A DNA stretch of 64,000 bases. Source: DASYKT01 sp035995185. Its GTDB lineage: Bacteria > Acidobacteriota > Blastocatellia > Pyrinomonadales > Pyrinomonadaceae. The notes beneath the pieces are model-generated. The model was given only the letters and a program-made list of their open reading frames with translations, had not been told where the DNA came from and ran no database searches. The stretch covers positions 124,001 to 188,000 of the forward strand of contig DASYKT010000002.1 in the NCBI GenBank assembly GCA_035995185.1, read 5' to 3'. The position numbers and the translations under genes are program-made. This document shows positions 24,811 to 33,188 of this stretch, piece by piece. The first letter of the stretch is position 1. The number at the start of each line of letters is the position of its first letter.

Positions 24811-25071
24811 TTACTCAAGCGCCATTTCAAACTGCTCAAATTCTTCCTGGTACGAACCTAATTCCTGCAATAGCTGCAGAGTTTCATGGGCTTGTTTTTC
24901 GTCGATCTTGCTCATGGCAAAACCGACGTGCACCAGCACATAATCTCCGAGCACGATATCGTCAAGCATTCCGATATTGACCGCGCGGCGAACACCGCCG
25001 ATCTCGACCTTGGCGATGTGATTTTCCGCGTCGACGATCTCGACGACTTTGCCCGGTATGGCTAGACACAT
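24811..25071 (-). CDS. hypC: Hydrogenase maturation chaperone HypC
   Basis: This 86-residue chaperone is started at MCLAIPGKVVEIV, since HypC proteins have the essential Cys at position 2 after Met removal. It carries the Fe(CN)2CO group with HypD and delivers it to the large subunit precursor. The start lies 4 bases after the hypF stop. The C-terminal tail (YQEEFEQFEMALE) is acidic. Confidence 0.96.
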   Translation of the reverse strand: MCLAIPGKVVEIVDAENHIAKVEIGGVRRAVNIGMLDDIVLGDYVLVHVGFAMSKIDEKQAHETLQLLQELGSYQEEFEQFEMALE

Positions 25072-25075
25072 AAAA

Positions 25076-27382
25076 TTAGATTCTCCCTGCCGCAATTTGC
25101 GCGTTGGCTATCGCCGCCTGGCCGAGCGATATTCCGCCGTCATTAGCCGGGACCCGGCTGTGTGTAAAAACTTTAAATCCGTCGGATTCGAGTAAAGCAA
25201 CTGTTCGCTCCAGCAAAAACATATTTTGAAAGACCCCGCCTGAGAGCGCTATGCGTTCGAGCTTTCGCTCGTCCCTGATCTGCCGCGCCACCCGGGCGAT
25301 AAGACCGGCCACACTTAGATGAAACCTGGCCGAAACCTCCGCCACAGATACGCCATTAAGCAGATCGTCCACCGCCGAGATAATTACAGGTTCAGCTTTT
25401 ATTATACTCCCATGGGCGATAGTAAACTCATAACTTTTTGTCGCGTTCCGATCGGCGGCGGCTTCCAGCTCGATCGCGGCCTGGCCCTCGTAATGCACTG
25501 TATGTCTTAGACTTAGCAGGGCCGAAAGAGCGTCGAAAAGGCGGCCCATGCTGGAAGTTTCCGGGCTGTTGGTGCCGGAGGAGATCATGCTTCGCAGCGC
25601 TGCCCAGCCGGCGCGGTCCAGAGCGCGTACGAAGGGCAGATCCAGATCCAAAAATTCGTCGCCGTAGGCGCGGTGCAAGTAACTCGCCGCCATCCGCCAG
25701 GGTTCGCGGATGGCTTTGGCGCCGCCGGGCATCGGGATGTGGTCGAGATGAAAAACGCGCTCGGCGTCCTGAAAGTCAGCGACAAAAAATTCACCGCCCC
25801 ATAGTTTGCTATCCGTGCCGAAACCCAGGCCGTCCATCGCTACGCCGATCACTTCGCCCTCGATACGGTTATCGGCCATGCAGCTGGCGATATGCGCATG
25901 ATGATGCTGGACAGCGATCTTTGTCTCTAACCCTTCGAGTGCGACGGCGTGCTTGGTGGAGAGATATCCGGGATGCAGGTCGTAGGCGACGACTTCCGGT
26001 TTGAGGTGAAAAAGGTTTTTAAAGTGCTCGATGCCATCGGTGAACGAACAGAGCGTCTCAAGATTTTCCAGGTCGCCGATGTGATGCGAAATAAAAGCGT
26101 GACGATCGCGCGCGAGACAAAAAGTATTTTTGAGTTCGGCGCCGCAAGCGAGAATTTGTTTTTGAAACCTAAAAGAAGTTTTTACCGGCGCTGGCGCATA
26201 GCCGCGGGAACGGCGGACGATCTGAGATTTTGGATTTACGATTTTCGATTTAAAATTCGGAACTCTAACTACCGAATCATCCGTGCGGATGTGTATGCGG
26301 CGATTATGAAGCAGATAATAATCGGCGATATTTTTTAACCGCTGGCGGGCGTCGCTATCTTCATAGGCGATCGGTTCATCGGAAATATTTCCGCTGGTCA
26401 TCACCAGGGGGCTGTCGGAATTTTCCAGCAGCAAATAATGAAGCGGCGTGTAAGGCAGCATGAACCCAAGCGTGCGCACGCCGGGAGCGATCGCGTCGGG
26501 AATAACCGCGGCCGCTTTTTGCTCAAGCAAGACTATCGGGCGCTCAGGCGAAAGCAGTATTTCTTCTTCAGCCGGTGACACGCGGCAATAATTTTTGATC
26601 ACGTCGACCGAATTTGCCATCAGGGCAAACGGCTTGTCTTCGCGATATTTTTGCCGGCGAAGTGTTTTAACCGCTTCCTCATTTAGCGCATCGCAGGCCA
26701 GGTGATATCCGCCAAGCCCTTTAATAGCAACGATCTTGCCGCTTTGCAACAACTCCCGCGCATCGCTTATCGCACACGGAAGCCGCCCGCTGACGCCGGG
26801 GCTTAGGGCTACCTGCGGCCCGCATTCTGGGCAGCACGTGGGCTCGGCATGAAAGCGGCGATTTGCGGGATCGATGTATTCGGCGCGGCACGCCCCGCAC
26901 ATATTAAAGCTGCTCATCGTCGTCCGCGCGCGGTCATAAGGGACGCCTTCGACGATGGTAAAGCGCGGGCCGCAATTGGTGCAGTTTATGAACGGATACC
27001 TGTAACGGCGATTGGCGGGATCAAATAATTCCGCCAGGCAATCGCGGCAAGTGCCCGTGTCCGACGCGATTGGGGCGACCGGCGCCAGCAGATCGCCATT
27101 CAATTCGCTGGGAAGAATTTGAAAATCGGTAAAATTTATCGATTCAAGATTATCAGCCCGCGAGATCGATTCGACCTGTGAGAGCGGCGGCGGATTTTTT
27201 CTTAGCTCGTCGATAAAATGGTCGATGTCGGCATGATCGCCTTCGACATCGATCAGCACGCCGGTCTCGTTATTGATAACCTTTCCCTTGAGTTCCCGCT
27301 TGCTGGCCAACGAATAAATATACGGCCTGAACCCGACCCCCTGGACGATTCCGCGCACCAAAATTTGAGTTCGCGTTCCCAT
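25076..27382 (-). CDS. hypF: Carbamoyltransferase HypF
   Basis: HypF uses carbamoyl phosphate and ATP to carbamoylate the HypE C-terminus. The 768-residue protein has the full order of domains: an acylphosphatase-like domain (VRGIVQGVGFRPYIYSLA, residues 8-90), two zinc fingers (CRDCLAEL...CTNCGPRF and CGACRAEY...CCPECGP, about 110-185), a YrdC-like domain (AIKGLGGYHLACDA, about 200-380) and a Kae1-like domain with QHHHAHIASCMAD, and GVFQNMFLLERTVALLE and ANDGGISLGQAAIA near the end. A 69-base spacer separates it from hypB. Confidence 0.97.
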   Translation of the reverse strand: MGTRTQILVRGIVQGVGFRPYIYSLASKRELKGKVINNETGVLIDVEGDHADIDHFIDELRKNPPPLSQVESISRADNLESINFTDFQILPSELNGDLLAPVAPIASDTGTCRDCLAELFDPANRRYRYPFINCTNCGPRFTIVEGVPYDRARTTMSSFNMCGACRAEYIDPANRRFHAEPTCCPECGPQVALSPGVSGRLPCAISDARELLQSGKIVAIKGLGGYHLACDALNEEAVKTLRRQKYREDKPFALMANSVDVIKNYCRVSPAEEEILLSPERPIVLLEQKAAAVIPDAIAPGVRTLGFMLPYTPLHYLLLENSDSPLVMTSGNISDEPIAYEDSDARQRLKNIADYYLLHNRRIHIRTDDSVVRVPNFKSKIVNPKSQIVRRSRGYAPAPVKTSFRFQKQILACGAELKNTFCLARDRHAFISHHIGDLENLETLCSFTDGIEHFKNLFHLKPEVVAYDLHPGYLSTKHAVALEGLETKIAVQHHHAHIASCMADNRIEGEVIGVAMDGLGFGTDSKLWGGEFFVADFQDAERVFHLDHIPMPGGAKAIREPWRMAASYLHRAYGDEFLDLDLPFVRALDRAGWAALRSMISSGTNSPETSSMGRLFDALSALLSLRHTVHYEGQAAIELEAAADRNATKSYEFTIAHGSIIKAEPVIISAVDDLLNGVSVAEVSARFHLSVAGLIARVARQIRDERKLERIALSGGVFQNMFLLERTVALLESDGFKVFTHSRVPANDGGISLGQAAIANAQIAAGRI

Positions 27383-27451
27383 AAGTTTTTGAAACGGCCA
27401 ATGGAGCGCCGAATTTATTCGGCACTGCCGCTATGCGTTCGAGCGTATAGT

Positions 27452-28138
27452 CTATGCACTCGCTGAGATGGCAGCCCCTATATTCGTTTTCAGAAACGAC
27501 AGCCACTCATCCATGCCGAGGCCGCTCTTTGCCGATACTTCCATGATCTTCATGCCGGGCCGCACAGCTTGTATGCTGGCGTGCGCCGCCGCGCGGTCGA
27601 ACTCACAAGCATCGGCCAAGTCCATCTTGGTGATTACGGCGACGTCGGCGGTGTTAAAGATGGTCGGATATTTTAGCGGCTTGTCCTCGCCTTCGGTCAC
27701 GGACATCAGCACCACGCGCATCGCTTCGCCCAGGTCGTAACTGGAAGGGCAAACCATATTCCCTACGTTTTCGATAAAGAGCAGGTCGAGTGCACCCAAG
27801 TCCCAGCCTTCGAGCGCGGTTTCAATCATCTGCGCTTCGAGATGGCAGATCGTGCCGGTGGTGATCTGCCTGACCGGGACACGGGACCGCGCCAGCCGCG
27901 CAGCGTCGTTTTCCGTGGCCAGATCGCCGACCAGCGCTGCAACCCGGATGTCGGGCCGGGTGTCGGACGCCAATCGCGTCAGGGTCTTTTCCAAAAACTC
28001 GGTTTTGCCGCTACCGGGGCTCGAAACGAGACTGATGACGGACACGCCCGCAGCGGCAAACCGCCCGCGCAGCGCCGCCGCCAGCACATCGTTTTGCTTT
28101 AAGACATTTCTTCTTACTTCAACCAGTCGCGGCTGCAT
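27452..28138 (-). CDS. hypB: Hydrogenase nickel incorporation GTPase HypB
   Basis: This 228-residue G protein works with HypA to insert Ni into the large subunit. It has the P-loop SSPGSGKTEFLE, the metal-site region GTICHLEAQMIE, FIENVGNMVCPSSYDLGE and ITKMDLADACEFD. The N-terminus lacks both the CxxCGC nickel motif of E. coli HypB and a His-rich stretch, so nickel storage probably rests on the His-rich permease loop or HypA. Its start overlaps the hypA stop by 20 bases. Confidence 0.96.
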   Translation of the reverse strand: MQPRLVEVRRNVLKQNDVLAAALRGRFAAAGVSVISLVSSPGSGKTEFLEKTLTRLASDTRPDIRVAALVGDLATENDAARLARSRVPVRQITTGTICHLEAQMIETALEGWDLGALDLLFIENVGNMVCPSSYDLGEAMRVVLMSVTEGEDKPLKYPTIFNTADVAVITKMDLADACEFDRAAAHASIQAVRPGMKIMEVSAKSGLGMDEWLSFLKTNIGAAISASA

Positions 28139-28487
28139 ATTCTTCCGTTAGCTCCAATCCCGTAATTAATAATTCCCGTCCCCGTAAAACTTCCGCCGTC
28201 GGCGTGCGGCAAACCGGGCATGAAAGATCCTGTATCGACACCAGTGTCCGCTCCGCATTACAACTCCGGCAAAAGACGGTGGCGGGCACTTCTTCAATGT
28301 TTAAAACAGAACCTTCCAGGGCGGTGCCTTCGCAGGCCAGGTCGTAGGAAAACAGCAAGGCTTCCTTGACCACGCCGGAAAGTTTACCCAATTGCAGGCG
28401 CACGGCGCTGACTTTGCTGCCGTGATGCCGGAGAGCTTCTTCGCTTGCTCCCTCGACAATACTGAGTGCGATGGACATTTCGTGCAT
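28119..28487 (-). CDS. hypA: Hydrogenase nickel chaperone HypA
   Basis: HypA, 122 residues from MHEMSIALSIVEGA, where His2 is the nickel ligand. The longer frame upstream to 28550 would hide this essential N-terminus. The structural zinc site is formed by CRSCN and CPVCR (about residues 72-95). It overlaps hypB and follows the two tiny membrane proteins of the operon. Confidence 0.96.
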   Translation of the reverse strand: MHEMSIALSIVEGASEEALRHHGSKVSAVRLQLGKLSGVVKEALLFSYDLACEGTALEGSVLNIEEVPATVFCRSCNAERTLVSIQDLSCPVCRTPTAEVLRGRELLITGLELTEEYAAATG

Positions 28488-28500
28488 AATCGATCGATCG

Positions 28501-28707
28501 CTACATGCTGCTGATCTTGACGTACCGCATAATGTCAGGCAGTGTCGCAAAAAACAAAATAAGAATAAAAACCGCTATAAAACCAATCACCGCGGCTAGT
28601 ACGGTGATGGTTTTCATGACCGCCAAAACGATAAAAGCTATCAAAGCCAGCAGAAGGATCACCGACCAAATTCCAAAGCCGGATTCGCTGTTATTTTGTT
28701 GTTTCAT
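28501..28707 (-). CDS. Small hydrogenase-operon membrane protein, LPDIxRY type (68 aa)
   Basis: The protein has a short polar N-terminus, a long hydrophobic region that could span the membrane twice (residues about 13-35 and 36-52), and a C-terminus LPDIMRYVKISSM. The ending is nearly identical to that of the next upstream gene (LPDIKRYIKISTM). Similar small proteins (I recall the name DUF6893) accompany Hhy-type hydrogenases in Actinobacteria. It lies 13 bases before hypA. A role as membrane tether or stabiliser of the hydrogenase is inference. Confidence 0.75.
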   Translation of the reverse strand: MKQQNNSESGFGIWSVILLLALIAFIVLAVMKTITVLAAVIGFIAVFILILFFATLPDIMRYVKISSM

Positions 28708-28740
28708 TTTAGAAAGTCTCCTTTTCCTTAAGACCCAAAC

Positions 28741-28920
28741 CTACATCGTGCTGATCTTTATATAGCGCTTTATGTCCGGCAGGGCCACGATCACCAGCGC
28801 CGCCAGCCCCAGCAGCGCAATCCCGCCAACCACCGCCGCGATGCCCAGTTCCGGGGATCTGTGCCCCGGACGGCGCCGCACGCGCTCATCATCTCGCTTT
28901 ACTAATTCGTTTCTTTCCAC
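28741..28920 (-). CDS. Small hydrogenase-operon membrane protein, LPDIxRY type (59 aa, GTG start)
   Basis: The protein begins with GTG at 28920, 7 bases after a perfect AAGGAGGTG ribosome binding site. The N-terminus is charged (MERNELVKRDDERVRRRPG), followed by one membrane helix (LGIAAVVGGIALLGLAALVIVAL) and the ending LPDIKRYIKISTM. The C-terminal motif is shared with the neighbour at 28501, so the two are paralogues with different N-termini. It sits directly after the maturation protease. Confidence 0.8.
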   Translation of the reverse strand: MERNELVKRDDERVRRRPGHRSPELGIAAVVGGIALLGLAALVIVALPDIKRYIKISTM

Positions 28921-28941
28921 TATTTACACCTCCTTGTTCAA

Positions 28942-29508
28942 TTACATGGCGGTAACCGCCTGGTTTTTGGCGCCTTCTAAAAGGCATTTCGCAATCAGCG
29001 ATTCGACCACCTCGACGGCTTTTCCCAGCGAGCCTTGGACGGGCGCGCTCAAACCCATAAATCCTTCGCCGTCCTCGCCGGTAAATTGCGGTTCGCAGCC
29101 GACGACGACGATCTTGTTAAAACTGCCGCCCTGTGATCTGACCATCCGCAAAACTTTTAGAGGATTCATCGAGTGCGGTTCGAATGTCATTTCATCCGTA
29201 TTTAATTCAGCCTCTATTTCATCCCGGTCCGGTTCGATCACATAGATTGTGCCCGCCGCGCCACCGCGACGGGAAGCATCGACAAAGATCGTCGTTTCAT
29301 AGCCGTCCATCAGCGCGTAGGCGAGATCGAAACTCTTGATCCCGAAATCGACCACCTTTACCTCGCCCGGCAGTTTTCGCCCCATGAGAAGCCGCGCCAC
29401 CTCGCAGCCGAAACCATCGTCACCCAAAAAGATGTTGCCGATACAGGCGACGAGCACGCGCGGCTGATTCGGGGGCTGATTCAGTGGCCCATTCAGTGGC
29501 TGATTCAT
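28942..29508 (-). CDS. Hydrogenase maturation protease (HyaD/HybD family)
   Basis: This 188-residue endopeptidase removes the C-terminal tail of the large subunit after nickel insertion. It has the family signature ACIGNIFLGDDGFGCEVAR (Gly-Asn and Asp for Ni sensing), DFGIKSFDLAYALMDGYE, FVDASRRGG and EPHSMNPLKVL. Its likely substrate is the tail after DPCLPCGVH of the large subunit at 33189. It overlaps the upstream 108-residue gene by 4 bases. Confidence 0.93.
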   Translation of the reverse strand: MNQPLNGPLNQPPNQPRVLVACIGNIFLGDDGFGCEVARLLMGRKLPGEVKVVDFGIKSFDLAYALMDGYETTIFVDASRRGGAAGTIYVIEPDRDEIEAELNTDEMTFEPHSMNPLKVLRMVRSQGGSFNKIVVVGCEPQFTGEDGEGFMGLSAPVQGSLGKAVEVVESLIAKCLLEGAKNQAVTAM

Positions 29509-29831
29509 TTTTCGGCCTCCATAAATTCCGAGGGGACGACCGGTTCAACCTCTTCCGGCGAAAAAAAGAAACGATGCCCCGGCTGGCGCAGCATCCCCAG
29601 GTCGCGGCCGGGATCGTCTTCGAGCACGACGGCAAAGTGAACGTTGTTTTCGTAGTCCTGCTCGATGGCTTCAACAATGGCGATCTGCCCGGCCAGCGCG
29701 AGATCGAAAATATCGCCGCCCGAGTGGGGACGAAGCAAAACGCGGTCGCCGGTGCGGACCTCGACCCCGCCGACGTTCACCGCCTCGACCTTACTGCGCT
29801 CTTCTAATAGCTGCCATTCCATCTCATCCAT
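29505..29831 (-). CDS. Conserved hydrogenase-operon protein (108 aa)
   Basis: This soluble acidic protein has a central small-barrel-like region, VRTGDRVLLRPHSGGDIFDLALAGQIAIVEAIEQDY, then NNVHFAVVLEDDPGRDLG and a Phe/Pro-rich ending. I recognise it only as a type of protein often placed beside group 1h hydrogenase maturation proteases; no function is known. It is coupled by a 4-base overlap to the protease and starts 4 bases after the 352-residue gene. Confidence 0.75.
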   Translation of the reverse strand: MDEMEWQLLEERSKVEAVNVGGVEVRTGDRVLLRPHSGGDIFDLALAGQIAIVEAIEQDYENNVHFAVVLEDDPGRDLGMLRQPGHRFFFSPEEVEPVVPSEFMEAEK

Positions 29832-29834
29832 AAA

Positions 29835-30893
29835 TTAACCTTGGCCCGCCTTTTTCACTTTGTCCAAACCGCGGATCACGCCGTGCATTTTTAGAAGCTG
29901 TTCTTCGGGCATCATCTCAGTGCGTTCGAGTATCTTGCGCGCGCGGTCGTCGACGGAACGCATCTCGCGTTTTTCTTCATCGGTCAGCGTCATGATGCGC
30001 AGCGTCAGGATCTCGTCGATCTCCGCTCCGTCAAATAAATTTCCCGCACTTTCCGCGGCGATCTGCGGGTAATCGTAGAGAATGATCGGTGACGAAAGCA
30101 TGCAATCGAGCTCGCCTTCGACGCCGGCCAGCACGGGATATGTTCCGGTGCTTTGGCAAGAGGCGGGGAATTCTTTCAGATCATCGGGCGGGTCGAGCAG
30201 CGAGACGAACTCACCATCTTCGACATTTAAGATCGTGTGTGTCGAGACCAGCGACCTAAGCAGCGCATCGTCGCGATTGGTCGCCGCCAGCGTTTCAAAC
30301 GGCGTTTCGTTTTTGATCTGCACCGATATTTTAAACAGAGACTTCTCACTGTTATGCTTTTCCAGATCGGTGATGCGGACACTGACAACACCGGCGATCG
30401 CCTGCTGTGTGCGGATAATAACGGCGGCGGCGCGATCGTTTCCGTCGCGCACGGTTTCCTGTTCGTAGGCAGCGGGGAACGAAAACGGAAATTCGAATGA
30501 ATTATGTTCCGCCAGTTTTAACGGGGGCAGTGCTACGTCGCGTTCGACGGCTTCCTGCCAGGATTGGAGAAGGTTTCCGTTCACTTCGAGTGACTCGACC
30601 AGCTGAAACTCTTTATCTATGCCTTGATCGTTCAGCTTACCGATCTCGCGCAGCGTGAGATGCAAAAATCTTATTTTTACATTGAGCGTGGTGTCGCCGT
30701 TGCCTTGTAGCAGACATTCGGTTTGCATCTGCCAGGCTTCGGTGCCGTGCTGCGCTTCGCTATAAGAGCGCGGGGCGAGAGCGCCCCAGTTAAACCGCTG
30801 GCGATTTTTGACCGAAGACGCGCGGTAGGGATAGAGCATGTAGCCCTCATACAAAACCGCATCGGCAATATTTTCAACCAGTTTCAAATCCAT
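29835..30893 (-). CDS. Conserved hydrogenase-operon protein (352 aa)
   Basis: This is a soluble protein without Cys clusters or membrane segments. The start MDLKLVENIADAVLYEGYMLYPYRASSVKNRQRFNWGALAP is highly patterned, followed by beta-rich stretches (LNVKIRFLHLTLREIG, AAAVIIRTQQAIAGVVSVRI) and a helical C-terminus (EEQLLKMHGVIRGLDKVKK). It probably corresponds to conserved hypotheticals of Hhy-type hydrogenase loci in Actinobacteria. The activity is unknown; it may be a specific assembly factor. Confidence 0.8.
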   Translation of the reverse strand: MDLKLVENIADAVLYEGYMLYPYRASSVKNRQRFNWGALAPRSYSEAQHGTEAWQMQTECLLQGNGDTTLNVKIRFLHLTLREIGKLNDQGIDKEFQLVESLEVNGNLLQSWQEAVERDVALPPLKLAEHNSFEFPFSFPAAYEQETVRDGNDRAAAVIIRTQQAIAGVVSVRITDLEKHNSEKSLFKISVQIKNETPFETLAATNRDDALLRSLVSTHTILNVEDGEFVSLLDPPDDLKEFPASCQSTGTYPVLAGVEGELDCMLSSPIILYDYPQIAAESAGNLFDGAEIDEILTLRIMTLTDEEKREMRSVDDRARKILERTEMMPEEQLLKMHGVIRGLDKVKKAGQG

Positions 30894-30921
30894 TTCATTC
30901 CGGCAGTTTTAAGTCCATAAC

Positions 30922-31587
30922 TTATTCGGTCTTGGCGGCAGCAGCTTTTATTTCCTCGCCATCCGCCAGCAAAGATTCCAATGCCTGTTCCCAGGTCGGG
31001 ATCGAGCGCCGCATTTTATAATCCTGCAATTTATCGAACGTGTCGCGGCGAATATTGAGCCACGCGCTGTTGGGATAATAGATATCCATCATCTGTTTCC
31101 AGACACTGACGGGCAGGCGAAAATTCGCCTCTTTTTCCCACGAGATCTGCGCGGCCTGCAGCAGGCCTTCTTCGTTTTGATAAAACATTGTCCCGCTAAA
31201 TAAAAAGCAAAGCGGAATATCGCCGTCACCTAGCGCGGCAAAATATTTGGTCGTCGCGACATTGAAATCGAAAGTACAGGGCACGGGCAGTTCAAACGTT
31301 GTGCTGCCGGTGAATTGCTGGACGACCTTGTCGGCGTGCGTCCAGAGCATGGTCTTTAGCGTCTGTGCCCAGCGCTCGGGCTCGCCGAAAAGATCGCGCA
31401 GCTTGGCCTGTTCCTCAGGGGCGTATTTGCGCCGCGTGGTTTCGATCTGTATCTGGCAGCGCAGCATCACGCTCTGGATGACTTCGGCCGCATCGGTGTT
31501 TATTATGCGCGTCGTAAAATTAAGCGTCGGCGCCACGGCGTACGGCACCGGTTCTGCCCGCTCGATGGTGAAATTAAGATCAGGCAT
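30922..31587 (-). CDS. DUF6084-like hydrogenase-operon protein
   Basis: This 221-residue protein starts MPDLNFTIERAEPVPYAVAPTLNFTTRI with a beta-rich N-terminal half (VMLRCQIQIETTRRKYAPEEQAKLRDLFGEPERWAQTLKTMLW). Its C-terminal half has WKQMMDIYYPNSAWLNIRRDTFDKL and an Ala/Glu tail. The sequence fits what NCBI calls DUF6084, found with DUF5947 in group 1h hydrogenase operons. It overlaps the DUF5947 gene by 8 bases, so the two are translationally coupled. Confidence 0.75.
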   Translation of the reverse strand: MPDLNFTIERAEPVPYAVAPTLNFTTRIINTDAAEVIQSVMLRCQIQIETTRRKYAPEEQAKLRDLFGEPERWAQTLKTMLWTHADKVVQQFTGSTTFELPVPCTFDFNVATTKYFAALGDGDIPLCFLFSGTMFYQNEEGLLQAAQISWEKEANFRLPVSVWKQMMDIYYPNSAWLNIRRDTFDKLQDYKMRRSIPTWEQALESLLADGEEIKAAAAKTE

Positions 31588-32200
31588 GGGCAGCCTCCCG
31601 CGGGATGGACGCCCGGTTTTTAAGCGACGTAAAAAATTTATCGATGTCCTGCCAAACTTCGCTGCCGCCGGAAAGGCCGTGCCATTTCATCCTGATCAAA
31701 CCCACCAGCTTGTAGCACTCGTCGATGGGCGCGATAAAATATTCGCGTTTTTCACCGACGCGGTTGACCAGCAGCGCTTCGACATCGGGCTGCATTTTTT
31801 CCAGGACGGGGTTGTTTTCCACGATCTCGTTCCAGGAATCCAAGGGCAGCTGCGACTCGGTCGCGCCGGCCGGGCTCGGGTAAAGAGCGACCAGTCTTTT
31901 ATCCGGAGTGCTGTTAAGAAAAAACGCCAGCTGAATGGGCAGCATCAGACCGTTCCACTGCATGTCGGTCAGTACAAAATCAGGCAGGGATAATATCCGT
32001 CGCGGAACGCGGGTGTATTTATGTTCGCCCTGATTGCTAAAAAGGATAGCGCACGGGTCGCAGGCGCAATGCAATGACCTGGTCGCGAGTTCCACCAGGT
32101 GCGGATGCTCTGCGGCAAGCTCGGCGCTGCACAGATCACACCTTTCCACGGCCACCCGTGGACGGACGAAACGTCGCAGTGCGGTGAAGTCCTGATCCAT
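31580..32200 (-). CDS. DUF5947-like cysteine-containing hydrogenase-operon protein
   Basis: This is a 206-residue protein. The N-terminus has a Cys-rich module: ERCDLCSAEL at about 19-28, then LHCACDPCAILF around 49-60, that is C-x2-C-x24-C-x-C-x2-C, which could hold zinc or an Fe-S/rubredoxin-like site. The rest is alpha/beta with MQWNGLMLPIQLAFFLN and EALLVNRVGEKREYFIAPIDECYKLVGLIRMKW. It matches the DUF5947 type that accompanies Hhy hydrogenases. Electron transfer or metal handling is possible but unproven. Confidence 0.78.
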   Translation of the reverse strand: MDQDFTALRRFVRPRVAVERCDLCSAELAAEHPHLVELATRSLHCACDPCAILFSNQGEHKYTRVPRRILSLPDFVLTDMQWNGLMLPIQLAFFLNSTPDKRLVALYPSPAGATESQLPLDSWNEIVENNPVLEKMQPDVEALLVNRVGEKREYFIAPIDECYKLVGLIRMKWHGLSGGSEVWQDIDKFFTSLKNRASIPREAAHA

Positions 32201-32230
32201 ATTTTAATCTTTACGCGTCCCCTTTTTATG

Positions 32231-32461
32231 CTAAGCGGGCGGCAGATTCGGGCTGTCCGGATGGATCGGTTCTGCGTCCTCCGGATTTATGCTGGTCGAA
32301 TTTCTGGCGGTCGTTCCGCCCGCGGGTCGATCGGCCCCGGCCTCGCCTTTATCGTAACGGCCCGGTTCATTTTCGCTGGCCGCGTTCTCTTCGCCTTTGT
32401 TGGTTCCGGCGTCATGCGATGGTGTATCGGTCCCCCCGTGTGTGTCGCGTGTGTCTTCCAT
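32231..32461 (-). CDS. Small low-complexity acidic protein (76 aa)
   Basis: The predicted protein is entirely disordered in character: Thr, Gly, Asp, Glu and Pro rich, with no hydrophobic core. It is supported by a strong GGAGGGGG sequence 5 bases before the ATG and by its operon position between the NifU-domain gene and the DUF5947-like gene. No homologue is recognised. It could be a spurious reading of a spacer. Confidence 0.45.
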   Translation of the reverse strand: MEDTRDTHGGTDTPSHDAGTNKGEENAASENEPGRYDKGEAGADRPAGGTTARNSTSINPEDAEPIHPDSPNLPPA

Positions 32462-32487
32462 TTTTTCCCCCTCCCCTGTCCGATCAA

Positions 32488-33066
32488 TTATGCCGCGGCA
32501 AATTCACAATCCGCGTACTTCGCGCTCGTTTGTTTTTCGATCTGAACGAACCCGTTCGTATTCGGTTTTGTCTCAACTACTCCCTCGACTTCGATGGCGA
32601 TGACATCCGGCGCGGCCGCATAGATCGCTTCTTCGATCGTGTGCTTGAGCGTCAGAGCCGACGAAGGACACCCGTCGCAGCTTCCCTGCAGGCGCAGTTT
32701 TACCACGCCGCCGGCAACTCCGAGCAGCTCAACGCCGCCCTCGTGCAGGTTCAAGGACGGGCGCACTTTTTCGATGGCTTCTTCGACACGGTCTTCGATA
32801 GCGCGCGGGTGCAGGTCGTAAAGCAGCAGGAGGCTGGCGACCAGATCGTCGCGCGCAAAATCGTCAAAGACCGCATAGCCGGCGGCGCCGACGTTCGCCG
32901 TGATGTCCATCATTCGCCCGATACCGGCGCCATGAAAATCCATCAAGGTTTGCACCAGCTCCAGCACCTTGGCGCGCAGGGCGGGATCGGCCGTGTTCTC
33001 GATCTCATCGACCAGCGTCTCGACGCGCTGCATCTGTTGTTGAAATTTTGTCTCTTCGGGCTTCAT
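32488..33066 (-). CDS. NifU C-terminal domain protein of the hydrogenase operon
   Basis: This is a 192-residue protein. A helical N-terminal half (residues 1-85, with LVDEIENTADPALRAKVLELVQTLMDFHGAGIGRMMDI) precedes a NifU/Nfu domain (about 90-165) with the cluster-binding CxxC in GSCDGCPSSALTLKHTIEEAI. Nfu domains bind [4Fe-4S] clusters. As far as I recall, an Fe-S protein occupies the equivalent place in the mycobacterial group 1h locus and is suspected of relaying electrons, so either cluster delivery or electron transfer is possible. It is 122 bases after hhyL. Confidence 0.85.
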   Translation of the reverse strand: MKPEETKFQQQMQRVETLVDEIENTADPALRAKVLELVQTLMDFHGAGIGRMMDITANVGAAGYAVFDDFARDDLVASLLLLYDLHPRAIEDRVEEAIEKVRPSLNLHEGGVELLGVAGGVVKLRLQGSCDGCPSSALTLKHTIEEAIYAAAPDVIAIEVEGVVETKPNTNGFVQIEKQTSAKYADCEFAAA

Positions 33067-33188
33067 ATCAAAAATTAAACTTGCGTAGAGTCAAATGCCG
33101 CAACAAAAAGGTGAACCATATGACATCTGAGCCAAACGGTCGCCTAATTGCCGCGGCTAAATGGGGCGAACGGTAATGAAACCGGTCC

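Noticed and set aside
25438..26338. Plus-strand open frames opposite hypF
   Set aside because: hypF is continuous and complete on the other strand; these frames look like Arg-rich shadows.
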